Shown here: positions 13,113-25,551 of the stretch, in pieces
Layout of the letters: each line of letters begins with the position of its first letter
Numbering within the stretch: the first letter of the stretch is position 1
NCBI GenBank assembly: GCA_030063045.1
Contig: JAQSEB010000059.1
Location: 4,030,001-4,094,000 of the forward strand
Length of the DNA stretch: 64,000 nt
Reading direction: 5' to 3'
Source of the DNA: Pratylenchus scribneri
Lineage: Eukaryota; Nematoda; Chromadorea; Rhabditida; Pratylenchidae
Translations under genes and position numbers: made by a program
Notes under the pieces: model-generated
Databases searched by the model: none
Told to the model about the DNA's origin: nothing
The model's input: the letters and a program-made list of their open reading frames with translations, nothing else

Positions 13113-16100
13113 TTATCCAACATCATCTTCCTTCTCTTTATTGCCGCCGACCATGTTGATCATTGCCATTGGCAGGAAAAAAAGACGATACATCCGTTTC
13201 TGTGATTGATGAATAAATAATAATACTATGCAATTCAAAATAAACCTTCAATAATGCATATTCTGATGTGGTACGCATTTCATCCGGGACCAAAGTGCAA
13301 TTTTCGGCCACATCCTCCTCTTCAATTTTAATTGGACGTCGTTGATTTCTAGTAGATGTGCTGGTCCCAGGTGTGTCCGCATCCAAATCATCTTCATCAA
13401 TTTCTTGATTATTGGCCAAATATTTTAAATAGCGATGCAAATCAATGCCCTTCTTCAGTCGACATCGAACTTTATTCTATAAAAAAAAATAATTAATTTA
13501 ATTTAAAATAAATTTTAAAACCTGGAAAATTTCAACAGCATTCAGAGTTGAAAGGCAAGGAGGCAAAAGTCTGCTGCTAATTTTTGATAATGGCTCAGGT
13601 GGCAAGGGCAAGGCTGGCTGAGAAATTTGTGGCTTTTCAAGACGTTGACGCTTTTTCTTCCTTGAATTTGGTTTCGATGCGAATGGTTTGATGTCGATGG
13701 AATTGTCCATGTCCAAAGGCATAATTATTGTATTCTTGAAGCCTTCTATTGCCGTGGATGAAAGGCCAGGGGATTTGCGACGCTTTCGAACACGGCTACC
13801 AATTGTTGGTGCTTCCTCCTTAAATAAAAAAAAATAGATTAATTTAAGGTATCTTAATTTTGATTTCAAAAAACTCTGATAAGAATGAATTTTTTTTAAT
13901 AAGAAATAATAAACAATAAATTATTGAACCTGTTGTTGAAATTGTGCTGGCGTTTGTGCCTTCATTGCCAATGTTTTATAGAGCTCCGGTGATATTTTCA
14001 ATTTTGCCAATTCCCTCATGCTCATATTCTGCCAATTATTAGGCAAAATGACCGCATTCTCCAAAGGGGGTTGTGGTTCAGGTTCAGGCGATGATTCTTC
14101 CACAAATTCTGGCTCCGGTTGAATTTTCACAGGAATGGGCGCAGGAAGATCATCGACAATCTGCGACGAATAATTATTGGCAATTAAAAAAAAGGAAAAA
14201 AAACCTGTTTGACATATTCGAACATTCGCTCCAAAATTGTTTCCCTCAATTCAAAATCCTTTCTGAATTTATACACAGCAGTGAAATGAACTCGTTGCCG
14301 GACAACATAACACAATTTTAACATCAAATGCATGCGTCGCTCTTCCTGAATTTTTTTGGGAATTAAATTGTTTGGATAGGATAATCTTCAATTGAATTAA
14401 TTAATTTATTTAAAATTTATTAATTTTTTAAAGAACGAAATTGGACTTACATCTGACATGTTCTCAACTTCTTTTATAACTTCAACCATCAAACGATCCG
14501 ACCACCGGAGTGACTGCACTTCATTCTCGTCAAGTTTGTCCATATTTTCCAAAATTTTGATAAGTTTTGTCTTCCTCATCCTCCTTCGTTTTCGTCGTTT
14601 TGTAACTTTCTTCTTCTCCCTTTTCGGCTTTGGCAATTTCTTCATGCGAATTTTTGGTGGTCGTTTCTTATATTGTTGGTAGCTAAGACGATCACTGAAA
14701 TTTGTTGGAAATTTATTAAAGATGTAATTAAAATTGTTCATTTTTAAACTGACTTTTCAGTTGGAGGCAATAATTCCATTATTTGCTGGGACAAATGAGC
14801 CAATTTCTCTTCCGGAAACATTTGATCATAATATTCTTTTGCCTGGTTTGGATCATCCGGAATTTCCTTCTCTTGTTCCTTTTCAGCTTCAAGACGTCGA
14901 TCCGATTCGGCCAACCAAGCCAATGCTATCTCCTTTTGTCCATCCGATAATTTATTTAATTCATTCATCAAATCTTCTTTGTCGTATTCATTCGGATTTT
15001 TGTGATTAATTTTGATCCAACGTCCTGAGCCTTGGATTTTCCAATCATTGAATTCTTCAGTTCGCTTTTTTATGACTTTTGCTAAAAATTGGATGTAAAC
15101 TTAGTTAATTATAATTATTCCTTACTGTAATCAAGATCCACTCCGGTGTTTTTTGCGACAAATGAACCAAGCCCAAGGCGAGAGGCCAACAAATTCCTCC
15201 GGTCTCCTTCTTTTCTCTCAAGAAATTTGGTGAAATCATCCAAAACTGCTTTGCGTCGCATTTTGCAGTAAAGATAATTATTGGCAAAATGCCTGAATAT
15301 GACTTTTCCATTTTGTTTTTCTTCTTGCTAAAATTTAGATAATAAAATTAAAATAAATGAACAAAATATTCACCTCAATTTGGTATTTAACCAGTACACG
15401 AATGCGCAATCGAACGTCCATATTGTTTCGGCCGGGTATTAGCTTTGCTATTTTTGCACATTCATCACGCCCAAATAATTGAACTCCATACAGTAAACGT
15501 TGATGTTCTTCCCAAGTCCAGGGCAAATCACGTCGTTTATGGTCAAGGACATGAATCCATCTTAAAATAAATTATACAAAATTTTATATATTTATTTTTA
15601 ACCGATCTCGACATTGCAAAGCTGATCTTCCTTTGACGCTCTCTGCAATTTTGCCCCAATTTTGTGGTCCATATTTGTTAATTGCTTCCAATAATCGCAG
15701 GTCCTCGGCCTCTGTCCACCTTCCATGTCGCAATTTCTCGCATAATGATCGAGTATAACGATATTCACATGCCAATTTGCTTCTGCCCGGAATATACATC
15801 GAAACTTGAAAATATTTTATATTTAAATTTTATTTAAATGTAAAATAACCCTTTCCCCAAGGAATTTCTTCGCCAATTTTGGTCAATGAAATCAAACTGA
15901 GCAACTTTTGGTCTTCATCCGGTCTCCAAGGTCTGTAAAAATTAAAAATTAATTACAAATTAATTAATTGATTACATTGCTTCCTTTTGGGTTTGTTCAA
16001 GGTAGATAAATCGTTGAAAACAATGAAAAGCACTTCGATCTGTGCCCAATTTCTCGGCGATTGTATCCCAGTTGGAATTCTCTTTTGCCAATTTCAGAAT

Positions 16101-17065
16101 GATATCATCTTCTTCCGGGGTAAATTCATTTGTATTATAAGCCATTTCATTGCACCATTTTTGACGAAGTTGAGCAATTGACCGCGTCCCTTGAAACTGG
16201 AAAACAAATTTTTCTCTGTTTTTGAATCCAAAAATATTTACATCAATTGCCCAAATTTTTGCCCAATCAACTTGGGAATAGTCTCGATTGTCGCAAAGAA
16301 ATTCATCCATTCCTGTTCTTCGAATGTATGCAACTTTTCTATTTATCCGGTCCACACTGTCACGCCATATTGCTTTTTGTTCATCGGTCGTCTCAATTCC
16401 TGCCGAGCGCAATTTGTTCAAATATAATTCCTTCCTAAATGATTTTAATTTAATTTTATTATTTTATTTAAAATTAACCTCGGATCCAAGCTGAGAATTT
16501 GTTGGTCTTTTAGTGAATTACAAACTGCGGATCGGAGTTGTTCACATTCCCGTTGATTCCCTAAAAATTAATGCAATATTAATTTTATGTATTAAACTAA
16601 CATCGCCGCTCTTCCTCAATCAAAGGATTCACTGAACAAATTCGATCAATCACCAATGCTTCCAAGTTTGAATTTGGTGCCTGATTAAAAATAAAATATA
16701 TTAAAACGTGAAATATTAAATTTCGTTACCATTCCATTAGAATCCTTGAAATAAGGTGGCCAGCACGGAATTTTGACGATATCTCTTTTTCGGTGTTTAG
16801 TAGCATTCGTAAATGGATTTGCTATTTTGGAGCGCACTTGAGCTTGTAAATTTCGGTTCTGGTCAATTGCTTTGTCCACTTTAGCAATCAAACGATCCAT
16901 TAATTCCACATATCCTTGGTTATATGAGAGCAATTTGATAATTTGTGCCAGATCGCCATGTTCTTGCAGAAAACGTTGTGTTGCATCCGAATCAATGGAA
17001 AAATTCTCATCATCCTGTTGATTCGAAGTCGTAAAACTTGGTAAGCTATTATTTTCAGATTGCAT
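13113..17065 (-). CDS. snpc-4: snRNA-activating protein complex subunit 4 (Myb-repeat SNAPC4)
   Basis: Leftward gene from ATG 17065 to TAA at 13113, about 13 exons. The N-terminus contains the SNAPC4 signature before the Myb repeats (PFTNA, then PPYFKDSNGM). Myb repeats follow in the exons at 16421-15972, then about 15930, 15799-15584 and 15526-15335; visible motifs are FTPEEDDIILKLA with W in NWDTIAEKLG, WTEAEDLRLLEAI with NWGKIAESVKGRSALQCRDR, and WTWEEHQRLLYGV. Downstream comes a lysine-rich stretch and a long acidic/proline-rich C-terminal region. SNAPC binds the proximal sequence element of snRNA promoters and recruits Pol II or Pol III; in C. elegans SNPC-4 also drives piRNA transcription. 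I joined all exons into one gene because phases continue; a second gene hidden in the C-terminal half cannot be excluded. Confidence 0.85.
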
Positions 17066-17249
17066 TTTTCATCTGTCAATTATAAAAATTATCCATTAAT
17101 TAAAATAATTCATAAAATAAAAATGGATAATAATAATCATTATTAAATTGTCAACAAGTTTAAAAATATGGAAATTTTCAAATTTATCGTTTATTTCATA
17201 TCAAATAATAAATTCAGTCAATATAGAATATTGTATGCATCGTGCATCC

Positions 17250-17545
17250 CTAATTTGTATTGGCATCTCCCCACTTCTCGTGAATCCAAAATATTGTTTT
17301 GACAGGAATCTGCGGCCCAATCAGTGGGTTTAATTGATGGAGATAGACGATCAGCCAGAACATATAACAGCATACTGCAGTCAAAACGATCATTGTTTGA
17401 ACAATACCTAAATATTTTTAATTTACTGGAATATTATTTTCTAAAAAATACCTCGATTAACACCGCTTGGAACCAAAAATGGGCCACCTAGACCAATCAA
17501 AAGCCAAAATGCCGTCACAATTAAGAATGGAATTATTGCGGACAT
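17250..17545 (-). CDS. V-type ATPase membrane-sector subunit e
   Basis: Two exons, 17452-17545 and 17250-17407, give 83 residues. The protein has two transmembrane helices and matches the family's short length. PSGVNRG is followed by IVQTMIVLTAVCCYMFWL and then LHQLNPLIGPQI, the conserved NPLxGPQ motif of subunit e (ATP6V0E). The subunit sits in the Vo sector and is needed for assembly in the ER. It lies 184 bp upstream of SNAPC4 on the same strand, so the two may share a transcript. RNase kappa, a protein found in purified animal Vo complexes, starts 0.8 kb away on the other strand. Confidence 0.93.
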
Positions 17546-18352
17546 TGTTATTTCTTCTCAATATAATTCAAGTGTGAATTATTTTAATTTTTATCTGATT
17601 AAAAGTGATGAGTGAGTAAATTATAAAATTTGAAACTTTTAGTAATTTTATGATAGGTTTTAACAAACAACACAACACCTTTTAAAAAAGCAAAAACCAT
17701 TAAATAAGAAGTAAAAATCGATAACTTTATACATTTACATTGTTAAAAAAGACTAATAACAAGATGATAGACAATATGAATTAGAGAAAATGACTAAAAA
17801 TAATTTTTAAAAATTTGGCATTTTATAGGCATTTTATATTATTTTTAAGTGAGAGATGAGATTAGAGATCAAAAGGAAATAAAACAGCATGGGACCAGAA
17901 AGGAGTAGGGGTGAGACCTGAGACGTGAGAATGAGAGTTGTGACCAAAAAGCAAAAACCATCATCATCGCATCGTCGCATCACTCACGCATCACACACCT
18001 CACAAACCTACACTACACCGACTTCTCAATTAAATAATCTAGCAGCAAAACCGATTCGTTTTTGTTGCTTATTAAATAATTCAGCGAGAAATGCAAACCA
18101 GCTTAGAAAACAATATACCATTAATTCCATCCGAAAAGCGCTTTATTTTATTAAAAACTAAAAAAAGAAGAGGATACGTTAGGTTCTATTTCTCGTTTAT
18201 ATGAGTTATTTATCAAAAACCGCCTCATTTACCCAAAATCATTAATTCACATGCTGAATTATTCACAAGAAATTTCGCTAAATGAAAGAGTGGTTTTAAT
18301 TCTATTAATGTAAGCATCAATTTTACAATTTTTTATTTTTAGATAAGGCAAA
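17546..18352. promoter_or_regulatory. Divergent region between V-ATPase e and RNase kappa
   Basis: About 0.8 kb between divergent starts. An 78-codon open frame at 17925-18161 is Thr/Ser/His rich and has no family resemblance, so I leave it out. A GTAAGC donor at 18310 and a ttttttag acceptor at about 18341, just before the RNase kappa start, look like a 5' UTR intron. Confidence 0.45.
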
Positions 18353-18739
18353 ATGAAAAAGCTTTGCCCTGTTTGTGGACCAAAACTCTCAGCATTCTGG
18401 TTTGTGCACTATTCATTATAAAAATATTGAAATTCCATGTTTAAGCATGATCATATCTGTGTGGGGAGTCATTTTTCTTGGACTGCTTGGCGTATTTTTC
18501 TATTTGCAAGCTGTGACTTTATTCCCAGATCTACATTTTGAAGAGGAGGATAACATTTTTACCAATCCGTAAGTTCGGGATTATTAGCACTTTGAATTTA
18601 ATTACTAAATTTTAGGAACCTAGTCAGTGAGAAATATGAAGAAAAGGCCAGACAATGCTGGATTGCAGCGGGAATGTACATTGTCACATTAATCATTGTC
18701 TTTTGGCAAAACCGATTCAACGAGACACAAATCCTTTGA
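18353..18739 (+). CDS. rnasek: RNase kappa (RNASEK), V-ATPase-associated small membrane protein
   Basis: Three exons, 18353-18399, 18446-18568 and 18616-18739, give 97 residues, matching the ~98-residue animal family. The N-terminus CPVCGPKLSAF and then ISVWGVIFLGLLGVFF match the first helix of RNASEK (CGPKLA..., SAWGVIML...). The second helix follows CWIAAGMYIV. Two membrane segments are clear. The protein was first described as an endoribonuclease but is now known as a component of the animal V-ATPase Vo sector needed for endosomal acidification. The first intron is only 46 nt. Confidence 0.92.
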
Positions 18740-18844
18740 GGAAAATATCCAAGAATGGACGAAAACGAACAATTATATTCAAATTTATACTTTTTATTAA
18801 AACAACGGTTGTGTTCATTTATGATAAATAGAATATAAAATATT

Positions 18845-20594
18845 TTAATTCCATAAAAGCAATGAAAAATTTCGTCTTCCCCAACAAACAATTGAAAATT
18901 TTCCCTGTATCGAAATTTGTTCCATCAAAATTTCTTCGTTTGGGTCCGTCATCTTCACTCCATTGAGTTTGAATGCACCCTTCTTCATCAATGTTGCCCC
19001 TCCAATTCTTGTTTTTTCTGCAATTTCTCCAATTGTTTTTATCGAATCTCGAGAAATTTTAAAAGTTGATGCGCTGCCGAAGAGTTCTTTAATTGTATCA
19101 AAATCACTTTTTTCCAATTCACTGTTAGTACCTGTAAATTTTTTTAATTTAATAAGGAATAAAGAAAATAATTACAATTGAATAATAAATGTGAACATCT
19201 TTTGGCCAATTCCAATCTCTCATTTCCGTGTACAAGTAAAGTAATTTCATCAGCCAAATGTGTTTGGGCTATCCATTTCCCGAGATTATTTCGATGGTGA
19301 TTGATGATTTCCTCTATTTCTTTGAATGGACGTATGGAAAATTGAATCAAAAATTGTTCGGCAATGTCATCTGTTAATTATTTTTAAAACAAATTATAAA
19401 AATAATAAGATTACCATGCAATTGTCGCAAATATTGATAAAATGCAAATGGTGAAGACTTTTTTGGATTTAGCCAAACGCCCGTGTCATTTGTTTCGGAA
19501 GATTTGCCCAATTTATTCCCATTTCTATCAGTCAGTAAAGGAAAAAAAATTCCAAGTGGAAGACGATCGCTCAATTCGCGGATATGTTCAAATCCAGCCT
19601 TCAAATTTCCCAATTGATCGGATCCACCCAACTATAAATATAAAATTAAATTTTATTATTCTCATTAAATTTCTTTAATTAGGATTTTTTAATAGTTTTT
19701 ATTTTAAATAATAAGAAAGACAAATGCGTGAGCTTATTGCTTGCTTTCTTCGAGGATTATTAAAAATAAGATGCCGCCAAAACAAAGTATTCCTTTTAAT
19801 TAATTAAATATTGCCTGGCAAAAACAATCGTGTTCCTTTGATAGCATATGCCAATCTGATGCTTGCAATATTTGGTAGCAAAATTCAGTGAATGATAGTG
19901 ATAAGTCATTCTCCAAACGTGATTTTACTGGGCCCAATCTCAACATTTCTCCCATTCGAAATCGTTTGTTTGAAATCAAAAAATCGATCATTTTCATCTA
20001 AATGATAATTATTGATTGACAATGATATATTTAACAAATTAACCTCTTTGTACCAATTGATATTATTTAAAATTTTAAATTGCAATTGTAAATTTGTCAT
20101 ATTTCTTGCATTACAAACAATCTTTTGAATTTGATGATTCAGTGATTTTGCATTTTCATGTAATTCATCTCTAGATAGTTGCTTTCGATCAAAAAATAAT
20201 TATAATAAATTAATATTTGACATAAATAATTAATTACCATGTTTGTGGCCACTTGGATCTCCTATCGCAGCTGTGGCCTCTCCAATCACTGCAATTGAAT
20301 TACAGCCGAAAATTGATGCTCTGATTAATGATGTTAAAATAAGCAAATTTCCAATATGCAAACTATCGGAAGTAGGATCAAAACCTGCATAGAGTACATT
20401 GGGTATTTTTGATGTGTAACTTGTCAAATCTTAAAACAAAATTAAAAAGAAATTTAATACAATTTACCTTGTCCTTTGTATGGAAAATTTGGATGGGAAT
20501 TAGCAATAAGCTTGCGAAATGAAAGGTCCTTCACGAATTCAACAATAGGCAAATCATGCAGTTTTTGAGTGGAAAGACGACAAATTTGTAGCAT
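18845..20594 (-). CDS. yars2: Mitochondrial tyrosyl-tRNA synthetase
   Basis: Leftward gene from ATG 20594 to TAA at 18845. An upstream in-frame TTG extends the frame but ATG is preferred. The N-terminal ~45 residues could act as a mitochondrial presequence. [15 protein letters not shown] holds the class I HIGH-type motif (HIGN). MGGSDQLGN carries the tyrosine-binding motif, and KLGKS replaces KMSKS, as in animal mitochondrial Tyr[19 protein letters not shown] is the region following it. The C-terminal ~60 residues form the S4-like RNA-binding domain ending in a short hydrophobic tail (NFSLLLWN). It attaches tyrosine to mitochondrial tRNA-Tyr. One intron (about 19635-19805) is longer than usual here. 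The 3' end converges with RNase kappa, about 100 bp away. Confidence 0.93.
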
Positions 20595-21416
20595 TACAAA
20601 TAAATATTGTAACTCAATAATTGGCTTAATCTTCAAAATATTACATTCATCTTATCGAGAAAGTCAGCTTGAGACCACCTTTGCTCAAGACTTTTTATAA
20701 AAGAATTAAAATATCTTAAATTGTTAAATACTATCTAATTTAATTAATAGGGGAAGGATTTATATCGATATAAAAATCTCGAAATATAGCTATAAAATAT
20801 TGACAAAAAACTGTTCGGTAAAATATTGATATAAATTGCAAAAAATAGGCAAAATATTGTTGAAAATTTATTTAAAAAAGCTATTTTTTTAAGCAAAAAT
20901 TTCAAAAAAAAACTTTTCTGTAAATAGGAGATATAAAATATTCGTATTTCGAAGTTTTTTATAGATTTCATTTCACGATGACAAAATCCCAGCTACAGTA
21001 ACAAAAAAATAAAATTCTTGAATCTTAATCTTAATATGATCGTACTGCTGATGCTGATGCTGACCTTTCTTTTTGCCTTTTTCTTCGTTTTTTTAATTGT
21101 GATTTTTTTCAAAAGAATATTAAATATTCATATTTCATATACATGCGCAATTAATTCATCAATTAATTATTTCCCAGGTCAAAATCACACCCAAAATAAA
21201 TTCTTTATTACTTGACTATCCACCATTAGTCCCCTTCTTCATTAACCTGTATCTTTCAGCATCGATCATTCAATAAGTAAGTTGGATGAGTGCTTTGCTG
21301 TAATAATTTTCGTTTACCACATTTTTAATTCATTATATATTTTGGATCTATTAACTAAGGTCAGCATCATTTCCAACCATTCCATTTTGTTTGTTACAAA
21401 TCTCAAGTGAAAAGTG
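20595..21416. promoter_or_regulatory. Divergent region between YARS2 and V-ATPase a
   Basis: About 0.8 kb between divergent start codons. Very AT-rich around 20700-20960, with repeated aaaatattg-type words, then a short gctgat triplet repeat near 21046-21061. No core promoter element stands out. Confidence 0.45.
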
Positions 21417-24400
21417 ATGAGTTTTCGAAGTGAACCACTCAAATTATGCCAATTGATTGTACAAAGGTAGGCTTTTTGTGTCAAAAAAAAATTCCAAAAT
21501 AATAAAAATAAGATCATTAAATTAGCTTTTAAAATTTCTTTAAACATAATTATTTTTGAACATTTTAAGGGATGCAGCCTATGCTTGTGTCGTCGAACTT
21601 GGCAAATATTCACTGGTCCAATTCAAAGATGTATAATTGGCATAATTTAATTTCAACTCGAAATTGAACATTGTTTTTTTTTAGCTTAACCACCAATTGA
21701 CGACCTTCCAACGAACTTATGTACGTGAAGTCCGTCGATGTGCCGAAATTGAACGCTCTCTCCGCTATTTGGAGACAGAAGTTGTCGAAGGTGGGGCAAA
21801 AGACCACATCCCAGCACTGAACACTTCTCGGACCGATGTGACCCCGATGAGAGACATTTATGTGCTTGAGGTACAGTCAATCTACCAATTTACATTCATT
21901 CAATTTTAAATACAATTTTTGTAGACCAAAGTATTCGAAATTGAACGTGATTTGCGTCAACTTCTTTCCAATGAGGCCCAGCTCAAACGAAACTACAATG
22001 ATTTGAAACAATGCAAAAGTGTATTTCAGAAGGTCGAAGCATTTTTCAAAGTGGTCAGTGGAAGGGGACGGGAAAATATCACTTATTTAATTCGAAATCA
22101 TCTAAATTTTAGCACATTGAGAATACGGCAAAAACAGAGTTGGAAAGTGACCAGCAGGAAATTAATGATTTGGTAATTCTTTCTAATATCATTAAACCAT
22201 TCATTATTTATTTTAAAGGGTACTCCATTAACCCCACTTTTGGAACACCAGGAAACTCCATGGTTTATTGCCGGCACAATCGACACCCAAAAACGGCATT
22301 CTTTTGAACGTGTTTTATGGCGGGCTTGTCGCCGTACGGCATTTGTCAGGACAGCAGAAATTGAAAGCGAATTTGAGGATCCGGATACGGTAAATAAAAC
22401 CAAAAATTTTCTTAAAATAATTGATTTAATTTTATTAGGGGAAATTGGTGCTAAAATCAGTATTCATAATTTTCTTCAATGGAAGCAAATTGCAAGACAT
22501 AATCAATCGAGTTTGTGACGGATTCAATGCAAAACAAGTGCCGTGCCCGAAAACATCAAAGGAAAGACAACTTGCATTGGCCGAAATTCTCATTCGACTG
22601 CACGACTTGGATTTGGTCATTGAAACGACGGATAAACATAAATTGCAGGTTAAATCCCCCCAAAATAATCATAAATTGTTTTTAGCTTTTACGTGGAGTG
22701 GCATTTGAATTGCCGGAATGGACGCGACAAGTGCATCTACAAAAATACATTTTCCATACACTGAATTGTTTTACATTCGATACAAGCGGCAATTTCTTCG
22801 TTGCCGAATGTTGGGTCCTAGAAAGAGAAATGGACACAATCCTTCAGACATTGCAGCGCGCCGTGGTCAGTTTTCATATTTTTACATAAATTAAATTGAT
22901 AATTCAAGGAAAAAGCTGGCTACACAATTCGACCCATCATAAATGTGCTGGAGACGGGCGAAATGCATCCAACCCATAATAGGACGAATAAATTCACTCA
23001 AATATTCCAAAATATTGTTGATTCATATGCAATTGCCTCCTACAGGGAAATTAATCCAGGTATTAAAATGAATATTTTTAATTAATTTTAATTCAGCTCC
23101 ATTCACAATAATTACTTTTCCATTCCTCTTTGGCATCATGTTCGGCGATTTTGGCCATGGCTTTTTGCTCTTCCTTGCCGGATTGGGACTAATTTTGGGC
23201 GAAAAACGAATCACCGAAATGCGAATAAAGGATGAAGTAAATTTAATAATATTTAGATTTTAAAAACACAAAAAAATATTGAACAGATTTTCCACACATT
23301 CTACGGTGGTCGATATATAATTATGTTGATGGGCCTTTTTTCGATGTAAATTCGAAATTATATTAATTTGAAATTAAATTTTATTTTAGGTATGCCGGAT
23401 TTATTTACAATGATGCTTTCTCCAAATCATTCAACATTTTTGGCACAAAATGGCGAAATCCATTCAAGTAATTCAATGATTAATCAATAAATATTTTTTT
23501 ATTTTAGTGAAAGTGAATTGGCCGGATGGCGGCAACAAAGTGTGAATTTGAATAGTAAAATTGCCTTCTCCCTGGATCCGGGTGTTGCTTATTTGGATGA
23601 GGTAAATTTATCAAATTATATTTAAATGAATTTATTTTTTATTTAGGAAGGTGCTTATTATGTTGGATTGGATCCAATTTGGAATTTGGCCAATAATCGT
23701 TTGAATTTTATAAACAGTATGAAGGTAAAAAAGGGGGGAATATTTTTCCATGATAATTTTCACAATTTAGATGAAATTATCCGTCATTTTTGGCATTGCC
23801 CAAATGACATTCGGCGTTTTATTATCAATTTTGAATGCCCGTTTTTTCCGTTCTTCCATCAATTTTTGGCTGGTTGCCCTCCCCTCATTGGCTTTCCTCG
23901 CCTCCATTTTTATTTATCTTTGTGTGCTAATTTTCATCAAATGGATTTTCTTCTCCGTCCATCCGGCAAATATTTTTGGCTTCCAATATCCGGGCAGTCA
24001 TTGTGCCCCATCACTTTTGATTGGATTAATCAATATGTTTATGTATAAATCGAGGAAGGAAGGATTTGTGCCAAATCAATTGGAGGAAAATGAAAATCAT
24101 TATGCAAATTGTCATCTATCCACTTGGTATCCAAATCAGGTGAGTGGGAAATGGGCAATAAAAGTCATTCAATTTATTCATTTTAGGCACTTATTGAGGC
24201 AATTTTGGTGGGCATTGCCCTTTGCTGCATTCCAATTATGCTCTGTGGTAAACCAATTATGCGGAAGATTCGTCAACGGAGTCGTGGAGACGGTTACGGT
24301 GATACGAGTGCAATCAGAAAGGACAGCACACGAAAATTGAACCGATCCAAAAATATTGTAATATATTTTTAAAACTCATTTATTTATTTATTTTTTAGTC

Positions 24401-25055
24401 GGTTCGAATTCAAATGGACTCGGAAGTGGCCGAATTGATAACAAATTTGAGTAATCCAGATTTGATAAGTGCGGAAAAAAGCAAAGCTGGCGAAGTTGAA
24501 GAAGGAATTGCGTATAGTCCGGAGGATGAGATGGTAAAAAATTTAAAATTATAGTTTAGAATTCACATTTTTTTAGAGTCTTAGTGATCTTACGGTCCAT
24601 CAAGCCATCCATACAATTGAATTTGTGCTCGGCTGCATCTCACATACGGCCTCCTATCTTCGTCTCTGGGCACTTTCATTGGCACATGCACGTTCGTTTT
24701 TAATTTTGAATTATTTAAATGAAATATTATTTTAGAATTGGCTGAGGTTTTATGGCATATGGTTTTGGTGCCATCATTCCATCATTCTGGCACATTTGCA
24801 CCATTCTACATTTTTCTCTCTTTCTCCTTTTTTGCCATTCTCACGGTGGTCATTCTCGTGGTGATGGAAGGGCTGAGTGCATTTTTGCATGTTCTTCGAC
24901 TTCATTGGTAATTATTTTGCTTGAAGAAAAAATCAATTTCGATTTTTAGGGTGGAATTCCAAAGCAAATTCTATGAAGGCGCCGGCAAAAAATTTGCACC
25001 TTTTAGCTTTGCAGAAACCCTCGAGAAACTTCACGCTGAATCAACTATCTACTAA
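21417..25055 (+). CDS. V-type ATPase 116-kDa subunit a
   Basis: Twenty exons sum to 2715 nt (904 residues), the normal length. The start [17 protein letters not shown] is the canonical first strand of animal subunit a. The cytosolic half includes TPLTPLLE and FIAGTIDT; the membrane half begins at [24 protein letters not shown]. Helix 7 in the exon from 24577 reads [21 protein letters not shown], which keeps the essential arginine that faces the c-ring, and [24 protein letters not shown] closes the channel domain. The protein forms the two proton half-channels of Vo. C. elegans has several paralogues (unc-32, vha-5, -6, -7); I cannot say which this is. A basic Ser/Arg loop near residue 690 is variable in the family. 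Confidence 0.96.
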
Positions 25056-25551
25056 CCAAATGATTGATGAATTAATGAATAATTTTCTATTTTAACATTC
25101 TTGTGCCATTGTTGTTTTCATATTTAATTATTTTATATTTTAAAAAAGCATAAAAAAATTGTAATTTTCATTTGATAAAGAATGTTCTAAGGTAGTCGTC
25201 TATCATAGATAGAATGGGATATGAGAATTAAAATAGGAATGGAGCATTTTGCTTGAGGAATGTTTATTTTTCGATGAGGGCTGGGTTAATGAATATTCAT
25301 TTGACGAGTGTGAACAAATTAAATAATGCTTTATTTATTAAATCATTTTGAATAATTAAATTAAAATAATACTCGAAATTAAAGGTTTTGGAATGAATTA
25401 ATGGCCTTCTCTATTGGTTTTAAAATGTCCTAACAAATATAAATACGGCCTTTTAAATCACAAAACAAACAAAAATGTTGGGAATGAATTAATATATTAA
25501 TTAAATTAAATGGCCCGTTTCAATTGTATTCTTTTTGTTTCTTCTCATTCA
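25056..25551. other. Convergent 3' intergenic region
   Basis: About 500 bp between the stops of V-ATPase a and ERMP1. AT-rich with possible poly(A) signals; no gene seen. Confidence 0.5.

Noticed and set aside
17925..18161. 78-codon open frame upstream of RNase kappa
   Set aside because: Composition is Thr/Ser/His/Asn rich, shows no domain and lies in the likely 5' UTR or promoter.
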